A stretch of DNA of 64,000 nucleotides from Tenericutes bacterium HGW-Tenericutes-1 (GTDB lineage: Bacteria > Bacillota_I > Bacilli_A > Izemoplasmatales > Hujiaoplasmataceae), in the NCBI GenBank assembly GCA_002839155.1, contig PGXM01000003.1, positions 124,001 through 188,000 of the forward strand, written 5' to 3'. The translations under genes were made by a program, and so were the position numbers. Under the pieces are notes generated by a model. The model worked only from the letters and a program-made list of their open reading frames with translations, had not been told where the DNA came from and ran no database searches. Below, one piece after another: positions 8,559 to 16,886 of the stretch. Each line of letters starts with the position of its first letter. Within the stretch, counting starts at the first letter, position 1.

Positions 8559-11000
8559 ATGAAAAAAAGCTTATTGCTATTGTTTCTTGCAGTATTCACT
8601 TTAGTAGGAATCGCTACAACTGTACAAAATACTGTTGTTGAAGCGGCTACTGGTAAAGTGGTATACCATTATCAAAAATGGTATGGTGATTATGACAATG
8701 TCGGTCTTTGGGTCTGGGGAACCGGAACTGGTGGATCAAACGAGGGTGTTGAAGTAACAGGAACTGATGATTTCGGAGTATACTTTGATGTTAATATCGG
8801 TTCAGACGCTACTACAATGGGTTCTATCCCAATTGCTGACGAATTTGACGACGCTACAAATCGTTGGAATCACAAAGATACATATCCAGGCAATGATGGG
8901 CCAATGAATATTGAATTTGATGTTACAGCAGCAGCTGCTGGAGCAACAATGCATGTTTATTTCTTTAGTGGATCTAACAAAGTATTTGTTGCTAGCGCTG
9001 ACTATTCAAACGTATTCATTGTTTACTTCACTGCAACCGAAGAATATGAAGCAAACTTAGGCCTTCATGCTTGGGGCGGATGGTACAATGACGCAAACGT
9101 TGGACAATGGGGCGTTTGGGGAACTCCAACACCAATCTTCACAGCTAACTTCTTAACTCCAGAAGGTAAAGAAGGACGTATCGGAATGGCTAACGGTCTT
9201 GTAGGAACGGAAGCTGCTTCAGCAAACTTAATCGTTTATGCTGGCAACGACGCTACTAAGAAAACTGGTGACGTTACCGATGCAGCCGCTGGACTTGAAG
9301 CTGGCGATGTAACAGCAATTTATGTAGCAGGTGATGTTTATAAAGGCCTCGACAAAGTACAACAATTTGCTGACGCTTCATTTGCTTTCAAGATGATTGC
9401 TTTCAATAATGCTTCTTATGTATTAAGTGGAACTTATGCTTCAATGAAAAATACTATTTTAGTAAAATTCTCAGCTGATGTTCCTATCGCTTTCTATGAT
9501 GAAACACAAACTCCAACTGTAACAACTTATGAAAAATATGAAATCGTTGGTTATAATTATGTTCCTACCGGTGAAGGTGGAATTACAATTGACGATACCG
9601 CATATCCTGCATATGTTGCAACAGACATTCCTTCAAACGTTGCTGGACGTGTTGTATTCCATTACCAAAAATGGGATAGCAATTATGCTTCAGTTGGTCT
9701 TTGGACTTGGGGAACTGGTGCCGATGGTACAACTGCTCCCGTAGAAAAATCAGGTGTTGATGATTTTGGCGCTGTTATGGTTATTAACGTTGATGATGAT
9801 GCATCAGATACAATTGGTATTATTCCTCTTGCTAAAGACATCACAACCGATGATCGTTGGGCATCTAGAGAAACACCAGATGGACAAGAAATTCAATTTG
9901 ATGTTACAGCAATTAAAAACGGAACAGTTGATGAAATCCATGTTTATTACTTCCAAGGTGGACATCAAACCTATTTCGTTGCTGATCAAACAAAAGCTAA
10001 CGTTATCGTTCTTTACTTAAATCAAACAAATACATACGAAGAATCTCTTGGTATCCATAACTGGGGTTGGGATGTCAACGCAGCTGGTTGGACAGAACCA
10101 CTTCCAATGGTTGATGCTTTCAAAACTCCTGACGGCGTACCTGGTAAAGGTATTCTTGTAACAGGTGCTGTTCCTGCTACCGGCGGAATTATCGTTCATG
10201 CTGGCGACACTAAATATTCTGGTGATGCCAATATTGAAGGATTTGGAACAATGGTTGCTGGCGATGTTGAAGTTATTTACGCTGGTATTTCTGGCGAAAC
10301 TTCTGGATCATTTGGATATACAACAAATCATGACGATTTCGTAATGGAATTAATGGTTCCAACAGAAAAAGTTGCAATTTATGACTATGTTGAATATGAA
10401 GAATTAACTTATCCAAGAGAATTAATCGATCTTGCTCCAAACTTTGTTTTAACGAAAAACGGAACAGTTGTTGCTGATCCATTTGAATCAATTGACTATG
10501 ATAATGAAAAAGATTCATTAACAGAGTTAGTTCTAGTTCTTAATGCTGATCTTGATAATACCGCAACTTATGTATTAACATATGACAACGGTAAAGAAGG
10601 ATTAGACGCTCAACAAGCTGATCTTACTATCAATATGGATACAACAGCTCCAGTAATCACTTTCATCGATGACGACACAGTAACTATCGTTGCTGGCGAA
10701 GGCTGGGATGATGCATTGTGGCCAAACATGAGAGCTATGGATGATCGTGATGGCAACGTTACAAATCGTCTATATGTTAAAGAAGGCAACGGAACAGTTA
10801 ATGTTAACGTACCTGGTGAATACCCTGTTATTCTAACTGCTTTTGATGAATGGGGTAACGAAACTAACGCAACCTTTACAATTGTTGTAGAAGCTCCTGA
10901 AACAGGATGTGCTGCTAGAAACGCTTCAATCTTCACGATTGGCGGAATCGGCTTACTTTCTGTAGGATTCTTCTTAGCAAGACGTAAAGAATGGTTATAG
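8559..11000 (+). CDS. Surface alpha-glucan-binding protein with two CBM41/PUD-like repeats
   Basis: No catalytic domain is visible. After a signal peptide (about 1-29) come two long repeats, near residues 32-235 and 363-570. Each opens with VV(Y/F)HYQKW followed by a GLW-WGTG stretch and an aromatic-rich block, which matches the opening of the pullulanase CBM41 domain. A DUF5011/Ig-like domain with DTTAPVITF follows near 690-775. The end is APETGC (Cys784), one hydrophobic helix and ARRKEWL: an anchor signal with the same TGC position as in the pullulanase. It starts behind GGAGGA and is followed 19 nt later by malE. Likely role: capture starch or glycogen at the surface for the pullulanase and the importer. 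That role is inferred from domains and context. Confidence 0.82.
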   Translation: MKKSLLLLFLAVFTLVGIATTVQNTVVEAATGKVVYHYQKWYGDYDNVGLWVWGTGTGGSNEGVEVTGTDDFGVYFDVNIGSDATTMGSIPIADEFDDATNRWNHKDTYPGNDGPMNIEFDVTAAAAGATMHVYFFSGSNKVFVASADYSNVFIVYFTATEEYEANLGLHAWGGWYNDANVGQWGVWGTPTPIFTANFLTPEGKEGRIGMANGLVGTEAASANLIVYAGNDATKKTGDVTDAAAGLEAGDVTAIYVAGDVYKGLDKVQQFADASFAFKMIAFNNASYVLSGTYASMKNTILVKFSADVPIAFYDETQTPTVTTYEKYEIVGYNYVPTGEGGITIDDTAYPAYVATDIPSNVAGRVVFHYQKWDSNYASVGLWTWGTGADGTTAPVEKSGVDDFGAVMVINVDDDASDTIGIIPLAKDITTDDRWASRETPDGQEIQFDVTAIKNGTVDEIHVYYFQGGHQTYFVADQTKANVIVLYLNQTNTYEESLGIHNWGWDVNAAGWTEPLPMVDAFKTPDGVPGKGILVTGAVPATGGIIVHAGDTKYSGDANIEGFGTMVAGDVEVIYAGISGETSGSFGYTTNHDDFVMELMVPTEKVAIYDYVEYEELTYPRELIDLAPNFVLTKNGTVVADPFESIDYDNEKDSLTELVLVLNADLDNTATYVLTYDNGKEGLDAQQADLTINMDTTAPVITFIDDDTVTIVAGEGWDDALWPNMRAMDDRDGNVTNRLYVKEGNGTVNVNVPGEYPVILTAFDEWGNETNATFTIVVEAPETGCAARNASIFTIGGIGLLSVGFFLARRKEWL

Positions 11001-11019
11001 TAGGTAGGAGGAAAATAAG

Positions 11020-12333
11020 ATGAAAAAGCTTGCTGTTTTATTCGTATCAATTTTCGCACTTTTCACTTTGGTTGCTTGTACACCTACTTTAGAAGATCTC
11101 ATTATCGACTTTAGTGAAAGTCAACAAAAAACCACCACTATCCGTGTATGGATGGATGATACTGACGGTTTATTCATGGCCGACTTGATTCCAGCTTTTA
11201 ACGCGGTATATCCTGACATCGAAGTTCAATTCCAACACATGGGAGCTCTTGATTCTCGTGACCGTTTAAAAACTTATGGTGTTTCTGGTAACGGCGCTGA
11301 CGTATTCATGTTCCCTCATGACCATTTGTCGCTTGCTATGTTAGAAGATTTGGTATACCAATTACCAAATGAATTATTCGAAACATTAGACGCTTCAATG
11401 CTTGATGTTGCTATGGATATTGCAACTGCAGGTACAAGAGATTCAGATCAACCTAAACTTTATGCAGTACCACTTTCTATCGAATCAATCTTCTTGATGT
11501 ATAATAAAGATTTGATTACTGATGAAGAAGTAGCTGCTTTAACTTCTTGGGAAGATATCATTACTTATTCAGAAACTTTCAAAACTGAAAACCCAGGTAA
11601 ACAATTATTAACAACGAATTCACACTGGGCTGATAACTATTACTTGCAAACTGTTTATTCAGCATTCGGATGGAGACCACACGGTGAAAACGGTGTTGAT
11701 CCAACGGCTGTTGGTTTTGAATCAGATGAATTATTAGCTGCTTTAACTTGGTTAAGCACAGAATTAAAACCAGTTGTTACTGGTAATGCTGCTTACAACT
11801 CTTATGGAACAACTCCATTTGAACAAGGCAATGCTGCTATGATTATCACTGGTCCTTGGGCAATTACAACATTTGAAGATAAAATTGATCCAGATGGCGA
11901 AGGAAAACTAGGTGCTGTTGCGCTTCCTAACTTTGAAGGTATCGAAGGCGCTACAAACCCAGCTTCAACATTTGCTGGTTCACAAATGGTTGCAGTTTAT
12001 AAATATTCTTCTAATAAAGAAGCTGCGATTAAATTTGTTGAATTCTTAGCGACTCCAGAAGCTCAAAACATTCTTTATCAAACTTCGAATGACTGTCCAG
12101 CTTTAAAAGATTTATCAGAAATCGAAGGAATTGCAACTGACCAATACATGCAAGTCATGCTTTCTCAATTAGCTACATCCATTCCAATGCCTACAATCGC
12201 CGAAGTAACTTATTACTGGGCTGCTGCGCAAACAATGGTTGTTAACGTTTGGGACCAAGGTGCAGATATCGTTACTGAACAAAAGAAAGCCGAAGCTTCA
12301 TATCTTGCTTCTAAAGCTTTAGGTTCTAAATAA
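11020..12333 (+). CDS. malE: Maltodextrin ABC transporter substrate-binding lipoprotein
   Basis: Binds malto-oligosaccharides outside the membrane and passes them to MalFG. The signal ends in lipobox LVAC (Cys20). The mature part has the type-1 solute-binding pattern of MalE relatives: TIRVWMDD near the N-terminus, NGADVFMFPHD, a VPLSIES-type hinge segment, and GPWAI near residue 285. At 437 aa the length is normal. It follows the CBM41-repeat gene after 19 nt with its own AGGAGGA site and precedes malF, with a strong hairpin between. The higher expression usual for binding proteins fits this layout. Substrate is inferred from neighbours. Confidence 0.93.
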   Translation: MKKLAVLFVSIFALFTLVACTPTLEDLIIDFSESQQKTTTIRVWMDDTDGLFMADLIPAFNAVYPDIEVQFQHMGALDSRDRLKTYGVSGNGADVFMFPHDHLSLAMLEDLVYQLPNELFETLDASMLDVAMDIATAGTRDSDQPKLYAVPLSIESIFLMYNKDLITDEEVAALTSWEDIITYSETFKTENPGKQLLTTNSHWADNYYLQTVYSAFGWRPHGENGVDPTAVGFESDELLAALTWLSTELKPVVTGNAAYNSYGTTPFEQGNAAMIITGPWAITTFEDKIDPDGEGKLGAVALPNFEGIEGATNPASTFAGSQMVAVYKYSSNKEAAIKFVEFLATPEAQNILYQTSNDCPALKDLSEIEGIATDQYMQVMLSQLATSIPMPTIAEVTYYWAAAQTMVVNVWDQGADIVTEQKKAEASYLASKALGSK

Positions 12334-12356
12334 TTCATTAGTGCATTATGTTAGCT

Positions 12357-12379
12357 GGCCTTCGCAAGAGGGCCTTCTT
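12357..12379 (+). terminator. Intercistronic hairpin between malE and malF (attenuator or partial terminator)
   Basis: A 7-bp stem GGCCTTC / GAGGGCC (one G-U pair) is capped by a GNRA loop GCAA and followed by TTCTTT. Such elements behind malE-type genes often stop part of the transcripts and protect the upstream mRNA, giving more binding protein than permease. Confidence 0.7.
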
Positions 12380-12415
12380 TCATAATATTCAAGATGCTTT
12401 AGATAGGAGAATGAC

Positions 12416-14878
12416 ATGGGAAACAGAACTAAACATGTATTGAAAGCTATTGCTTCAGGCTTCTTACCGGGGCTTGGGCAACTAATTAATAAACAATTTC
12501 TCAAAGCGCTATTCTTCTTTGTCTTTTTCGCCGCTTTTATATCAATTGAATTAACATCAGGTAAGTATTTCTCTGAGTTTGATCCCTATGATAATTTGAC
12601 CGAAGAGACAGGAGAGCTATTCACTGATGACTTTTCTAAGAGTTTTTATCAGATGTATCAATTTCAAAAATCGTTAGGTGAAGTTGATCTTCCTGAATTT
12701 GAAGCTTATTATGAATCAGTCAAAAGTAATGGCTTTACGATGCGAGAATTAATTGATTACACTGCAGAGGATATTTTGAAGTCTTCGACGCCAAGATATT
12801 TCTTGTTAATTGACGATTTGGTTATCAGTGGGACGAAAGCTTCAACCTCAGATACTGGAGAAATCAATGATTCAGACTTAATTATTGGTGAAGATGATGC
12901 CGCTATTGAAGCAAAAGGTTTTTTACCAATCATTACTGGTGTATCGATTTATGAAATGAATGACAAAGAGTATTACCGAATTATTACCGGTGAAGGCGAT
13001 ACTCGCGAAATCACTTATATCAATGTCAACGATCCTTCTGATATTATTGATGACGTCACTGGATTCACCGTTTCAACCAGGACTGGACAATTATATTTAG
13101 AACAATCATCAGGAAAAATTTATGTACGTTCGACACAACAACTATCGGTTTTAGAAACCGTTGAATATCGTTATACGAATGTAGCAGATAGTACTGATTA
13201 TTACGTTACTGCAGATTCTTTAACAACCATCGCTACTTTTAAATCATTAGTCATTAAAGGATCGGTTGTGTATGATAATGAGGGAACTATTTATGTTAAA
13301 TACCTTCCTGAATTAGCGTATGAAATGGTTCATGGATATAATAAGACACCATTTTCTGAATATTTGCGCAACTATATTACTAAGCGATATAATGTTTCTA
13401 CGAGTAGTTATAATTCAACGAATTACAACCGTTTTTTAATTGAAGTCTATTTTTCAATGCATCCAGAATTAAGAGCGGAGTTTGAAACAGAATTTTACAA
13501 CTTTTATAACGACCGAGCAGGTTTCTTCGTCAAAGGTATTTGGGCAATATTGACATTAGGTACGAGAGAAAAAGTCACCTATAATTATAAGAGTTTACAT
13601 GACCCATTAAAATCAGTAACCTTTACTGAAGATGGCATTCAATATGCTGGGGTATCTGGCATTTTAGATGAAACGCCTCTGCTTGGGCACGTATCGTCTT
13701 ATTTATTGATTTTAGGCTTAATTTCGACCTTGTTAATGGCTTACTTTATCTTTGCGTGGATTTGGTCTGTTCGAGATGCATATGCTACAAGTATTAAATA
13801 TGCGATTACAAAAACACATGTCAGTGATAAAGAATGGTTTATTGAAGTATACAGTCATGGATTTGAATATATCATGATTTTACCTGCTTTATTCGTCATT
13901 ACGTTTATTTCTATCATGCCGATATTATTTGGCTTCTTAATCGCATTTTCAAGTTATAGTGGATTTGACTCCGACACAGGATTATTCTCATGGGTAGGAT
14001 TTTATAACTTTACAAGAATCTTTAATTTTGGAGAAGGAATTCCATTCGCGGAAACCTTCTGGAAAGTCTTTGTTTGGACGGCAATATGGGCTGTTTTCTC
14101 AACCGCTACTGTCTTCTTCGGCGGTATGTTCCAAGCGCTTGTGATTAGTTCAGACCGTGTTCCGTTTAAAAAATTCTGGAGAACGTTATTGATTTTACCG
14201 TGGGCCGTTCCAGCGTTAATTTCACAAATGGCTTTCTCAATTATATTCAGTGAGAAAGGTATTATTAACTCGATACTAAAGAACATCGGATTTGGTAAAA
14301 CATTCTATGAAGTCTTTACGGATTGGGGTATTTTAGGGGTTGGATATAATCCAGAAACAATGAATTTCTTCCAACGAATTTTCTACCTTGGTTATGATGA
14401 CATCCAATGGTTTACCAACGCTAATAATATTTGGTTCGTCAGAATTATATTAATTGTCGTTAATATTTGGCTCGGTGCTCCTTATTTCATGGCATTAATG
14501 ACATCGATTATGACATCGATTGACCGAACTTTATATGAAGCTGCCGATATTGATGGTGCGACGAAATCACAAAAATTCCGATTTATTACATTCCCATTGA
14601 TTATGTATTCAACTGCACCACTGCTTGTTATGGCATTTTCAGGGAACTTTAATAACTTTGGTGTTATCTACTTCATTACTCAAGGAGGTACGGGTGCCGG
14701 TGATATCGACACTGCCTTTGCGGGTAGTACAGACATTTTGATTTCTTGGATGTATACCCTCACTGTCGAAAAGAAAGTTTATAACATGGCCTCGGTCTTC
14801 TCTATATTTATCTTCCTGATTGTGGGATCAGTAGCTGCATGGAACTACTCTCAGACAAAAGCGTTTAAGGAGGACTAA
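12416..14878 (+). CDS. malF: Maltodextrin ABC importer permease, MalF type, with large outer domain
   Basis: Membrane-spanning subunit of the maltodextrin importer. After a short cytoplasmic part with FLPGLGQ, the first helix (about 30-46) is followed by some 375 residues of soluble, presumably extracellular sequence before the next helix near 425. The C-terminal half has the usual permease helices and the EAA loop EAADIDGATKSQKF (near residue 708) that docks the ATPase. Gram-positive MalF relatives are usually 420-450 aa, so 820 aa is nearly double; the extra part lies between the first two helices and is not obviously the P2 loop of E. coli MalF. It overlaps or abuts malG. No ATPase gene follows, so a shared MsmX/MalK-type ATPase is expected elsewhere. 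Confidence 0.92.
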   Translation: MGNRTKHVLKAIASGFLPGLGQLINKQFLKALFFFVFFAAFISIELTSGKYFSEFDPYDNLTEETGELFTDDFSKSFYQMYQFQKSLGEVDLPEFEAYYESVKSNGFTMRELIDYTAEDILKSSTPRYFLLIDDLVISGTKASTSDTGEINDSDLIIGEDDAAIEAKGFLPIITGVSIYEMNDKEYYRIITGEGDTREITYINVNDPSDIIDDVTGFTVSTRTGQLYLEQSSGKIYVRSTQQLSVLETVEYRYTNVADSTDYYVTADSLTTIATFKSLVIKGSVVYDNEGTIYVKYLPELAYEMVHGYNKTPFSEYLRNYITKRYNVSTSSYNSTNYNRFLIEVYFSMHPELRAEFETEFYNFYNDRAGFFVKGIWAILTLGTREKVTYNYKSLHDPLKSVTFTEDGIQYAGVSGILDETPLLGHVSSYLLILGLISTLLMAYFIFAWIWSVRDAYATSIKYAITKTHVSDKEWFIEVYSHGFEYIMILPALFVITFISIMPILFGFLIAFSSYSGFDSDTGLFSWVGFYNFTRIFNFGEGIPFAETFWKVFVWTAIWAVFSTATVFFGGMFQALVISSDRVPFKKFWRTLLILPWAVPALISQMAFSIIFSEKGIINSILKNIGFGKTFYEVFTDWGILGVGYNPETMNFFQRIFYLGYDDIQWFTNANNIWFVRIILIVVNIWLGAPYFMALMTSIMTSIDRTLYEAADIDGATKSQKFRFITFPLIMYSTAPLLVMAFSGNFNNFGVIYFITQGGTGAGDIDTAFAGSTDILISWMYTLTVEKKVYNMASVFSIFIFLIVGSVAAWNYSQTKAFKED

Positions 14879-14880
14879 TG

Positions 14881-15942
14881 ATGTTATATACAATTATTGG
14901 CGTTTTCCTAGCACTTGTCTTATGGTTCACCCACAGTTCAATCGCAGGACAAGTATTTGAAAAGAAAGGCTATAGCAAGACTTGGGGTAGTTTAGTAGGA
15001 TTAATTCCGGTTTACGGACTCTATAGCGCTTTTACAGTTAGAAGCAAGAAAGAACTTCATAAAGGTGCTTTTAGAAGCATTATTGGTTTCAAAGAAATAT
15101 TGATGAAGATTTTGACTTTCGGTCAATTGGTTTTAGCCGCTGGCGTCGTGTTGTTCCCAATTTTATATTTAGTGGGATCTTCATTCACAAATACCAGTGA
15201 ATTACCTAATACACTTTGGCCTTCAGTCATGTATTTCCAAAACTATACGAAATTATTCGCTGAAACAAAATTCCTTATCTGGTATAAAAATACCTTTATC
15301 ATCGCAATATTAAGCATGGTTTTGGGTGTTATTTTCATTACTGGTGCGGGTTATGTTTTCGCTCGTTTCAAATTTAAAGGTAAAAAAGCAGGTTTAATGG
15401 GCATTTTAGTCTTACAGGTATTCCCTTCATTTATGGGACTCGTTGCAATGTTTACCTTGTTCCAAGTATTTGGACTCTTAGGGAAACCAACCGCATTAAC
15501 AATTCTTTATGTCGGTGGATCTGTACCTGGTAATATTTGGTTAATTAAAGGGTATCTATCACAAATACCAAAAGACTTAGATGAATCTGCGATGTTAGAC
15601 GGTGCAAGTAAATCACAAATATTCTTTAAGATTATTTTACCGTTGTCAGTCCCAATTCTATCCTTCGTTGCCGTTGGTCAATTTATGGCTCCATGGATGG
15701 ATTATATGCTTCCAAAATATTTACTAGACGTTCAGCTCGCCGGATCGGTTGGCACCGATATTGTATCGAGACAATGGACGCTCGCAGTTGGGTTATTCTC
15801 AATGATTTCTAATCCACAAACAACCTCTTACACGATGTTTGCGGCTGGCGCATTAATCGTTGCAGTTCCAATTACAATTCTTTATATGTTGTTCCAACGT
15901 TACTTAATCGAAGGTATTACTGCGGGAGCAACAAAAGGATAA
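14881..15942 (+). CDS. malG: Maltodextrin ABC importer permease, MalG type
   Basis: Partner permease of MalF. The core has the inner-membrane permease fold, EAA loop DESAMLDGASKSQIF, and the C-terminal ITAGATKG found in MalG proteins. Before the core lies an unusual segment of about 75 residues with one N-terminal helix and a hydrophobic LVGLIPVYGLYSAF patch, making 353 aa against about 280 usually. ATGs at 14878 (overlapping the malF stop) and 14881 both follow AGGAGG; spacing favours 14881. It ends at a strong terminator, closing the CBM41-repeat/malE/malF/malG unit. Confidence 0.93.
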   Translation: MLYTIIGVFLALVLWFTHSSIAGQVFEKKGYSKTWGSLVGLIPVYGLYSAFTVRSKKELHKGAFRSIIGFKEILMKILTFGQLVLAAGVVLFPILYLVGSSFTNTSELPNTLWPSVMYFQNYTKLFAETKFLIWYKNTFIIAILSMVLGVIFITGAGYVFARFKFKGKKAGLMGILVLQVFPSFMGLVAMFTLFQVFGLLGKPTALTILYVGGSVPGNIWLIKGYLSQIPKDLDESAMLDGASKSQIFFKIILPLSVPILSFVAVGQFMAPWMDYMLPKYLLDVQLAGSVGTDIVSRQWTLAVGLFSMISNPQTTSYTMFAAGALIVAVPITILYMLFQRYLIEGITAGATKG

Positions 15943-15956
15943 AAAATTTAAAAATC

Positions 15957-15983
15957 GGCATGAGAAAAACTCATGCCTTTTTT
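15957..15983 (+). terminator. Terminator after malG
   Basis: Perfect 8-bp stem GGCATGAG / CTCATGCC with an AAAAA loop, followed by six T. Confidence 0.9.
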
Positions 15984-16031
15984 AATCAAATCAAGGATAA
16001 TAATTTAACGAATTTTACACATTATTTTCGA

Positions 16032-16045
16032 TGAACGCGTTTTTA
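16032..16045 (+). promoter_or_regulatory. cre/LacI-type operator-like site before lgt-GH13
   Basis: TGAACGCGTTTTTA holds the perfect palindrome AACGCGTT and matches the cre consensus with two differences. It lies 20 nt upstream of the -10 box, over the expected -35 position, and resembles the two sites at 8364 and 8461. Confidence 0.38.
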
Positions 16046-16060
16046 AATACAGCGAAAATA

Positions 16061-16069
16061 TGATATAAT
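16061..16069 (+). promoter_or_regulatory. Extended -10 promoter of lgt-GH13
   Basis: TGATATAAT lies 23 nt before the lgt ATG, with AAGGAG between. No clear -35 is present, as expected for an extended -10 promoter. Confidence 0.65.
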
Positions 16070-16091
16070 AGTCAATAAAAGGAGTGATGAA

Positions 16092-16886
16092 ATGTATCCT
16101 TATCTTTGGCCGGAATTATTTGGTTTTAATATTCCAATGTATGATTTATTGATTACGATTGGGGTATTGTTTTTAATGATTTATGTTGCAAGACGTTTTG
16201 ACAATCAAGACGGTTATGAAAGACGATATTCGAACCGAATTCTTGTTTTTCTTGCGGTTAGTTTAGGTGTTGCTTTAGGAACGTCTTATTTATTTGATGG
16301 ATTATTTCATTCAATCGCTGAAGGAGAACCAACATTTGGCTCGATTACGTTTATCGGTGGATTGATTGGTGGATTAACGAGTTTTATTTTATTACTAAAA
16401 TACGCTGTAAAAACCAACGGAGCTCAACTGCTTAAAATATTAAACACCGTCATCGTGGGTGTCGTTTTAGCGCATGCATTCGGTAGAATAGGATGTTATT
16501 TAGCGGGTTGTTGCTATGGTATACCAACAGAATCGTTTTTAGGTGTTGATTTTCATGCTGGCGAATCTGTCGGTTCGGTTCTTCCAACAAATCTCTATGA
16601 AGCCTTATTTTTGTTTGGATTATTCGCTGCATTAAACTTTGTTAAATCGTTTAAGAACAGAGAATTTAGCGTCTATTTAATGGCTTACGGAACTTTCCGT
16701 TTCCTTATAGAATTTATTCGTGGTGACGACCGTGGGTCTTTATTTGGTTTTATTCAAACCGCTTATAACACGTATCCCACACCATCACAATATTTAAGTT
16801 TAATCATGATTGGAATCGGCGTTTACATGTATATTAAATATCAAAAGAAATTGAATATTGTTGAAACAAACGAGGTAAAGGAATGA
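16092..16886 (+). CDS. lgt: Prolipoprotein diacylglyceryl transferase
   Basis: Transfers diacylglycerol from phosphatidylglycerol to the lipobox cysteine of prolipoproteins in the membrane. The 264-aa protein has about seven hydrophobic helices and the segment HAFGRIGCYLAGCCYG, the form of the Lgt signature found in many Gram-positive Lgt proteins, plus the PTNLYEALFL and FRFLIEFIRGD blocks near the C-terminus. The window encodes four lipoproteins with sugar functions that would need it. It overlaps the downstream GH13 gene by 4 nt (ATGA), so the two form one operon. Confidence 0.93.
   Translation: MYPYLWPELFGFNIPMYDLLITIGVLFLMIYVARRFDNQDGYERRYSNRILVFLAVSLGVALGTSYLFDGLFHSIAEGEPTFGSITFIGGLIGGLTSFILLLKYAVKTNGAQLLKILNTVIVGVVLAHAFGRIGCYLAGCCYGIPTESFLGVDFHAGESVGSVLPTNLYEALFLFGLFAALNFVKSFKNREFSVYLMAYGTFRFLIEFIRGDDRGSLFGFIQTAYNTYPTPSQYLSLIMIGIGVYMYIKYQKKLNIVETNEVKE

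Noticed and set aside
10610-11059. 149-aa minus-strand ORF across the end of the CBM41-repeat gene
   Set aside because: It is antisense to a well-supported reading frame and to the malE start; it is a frame shadow.
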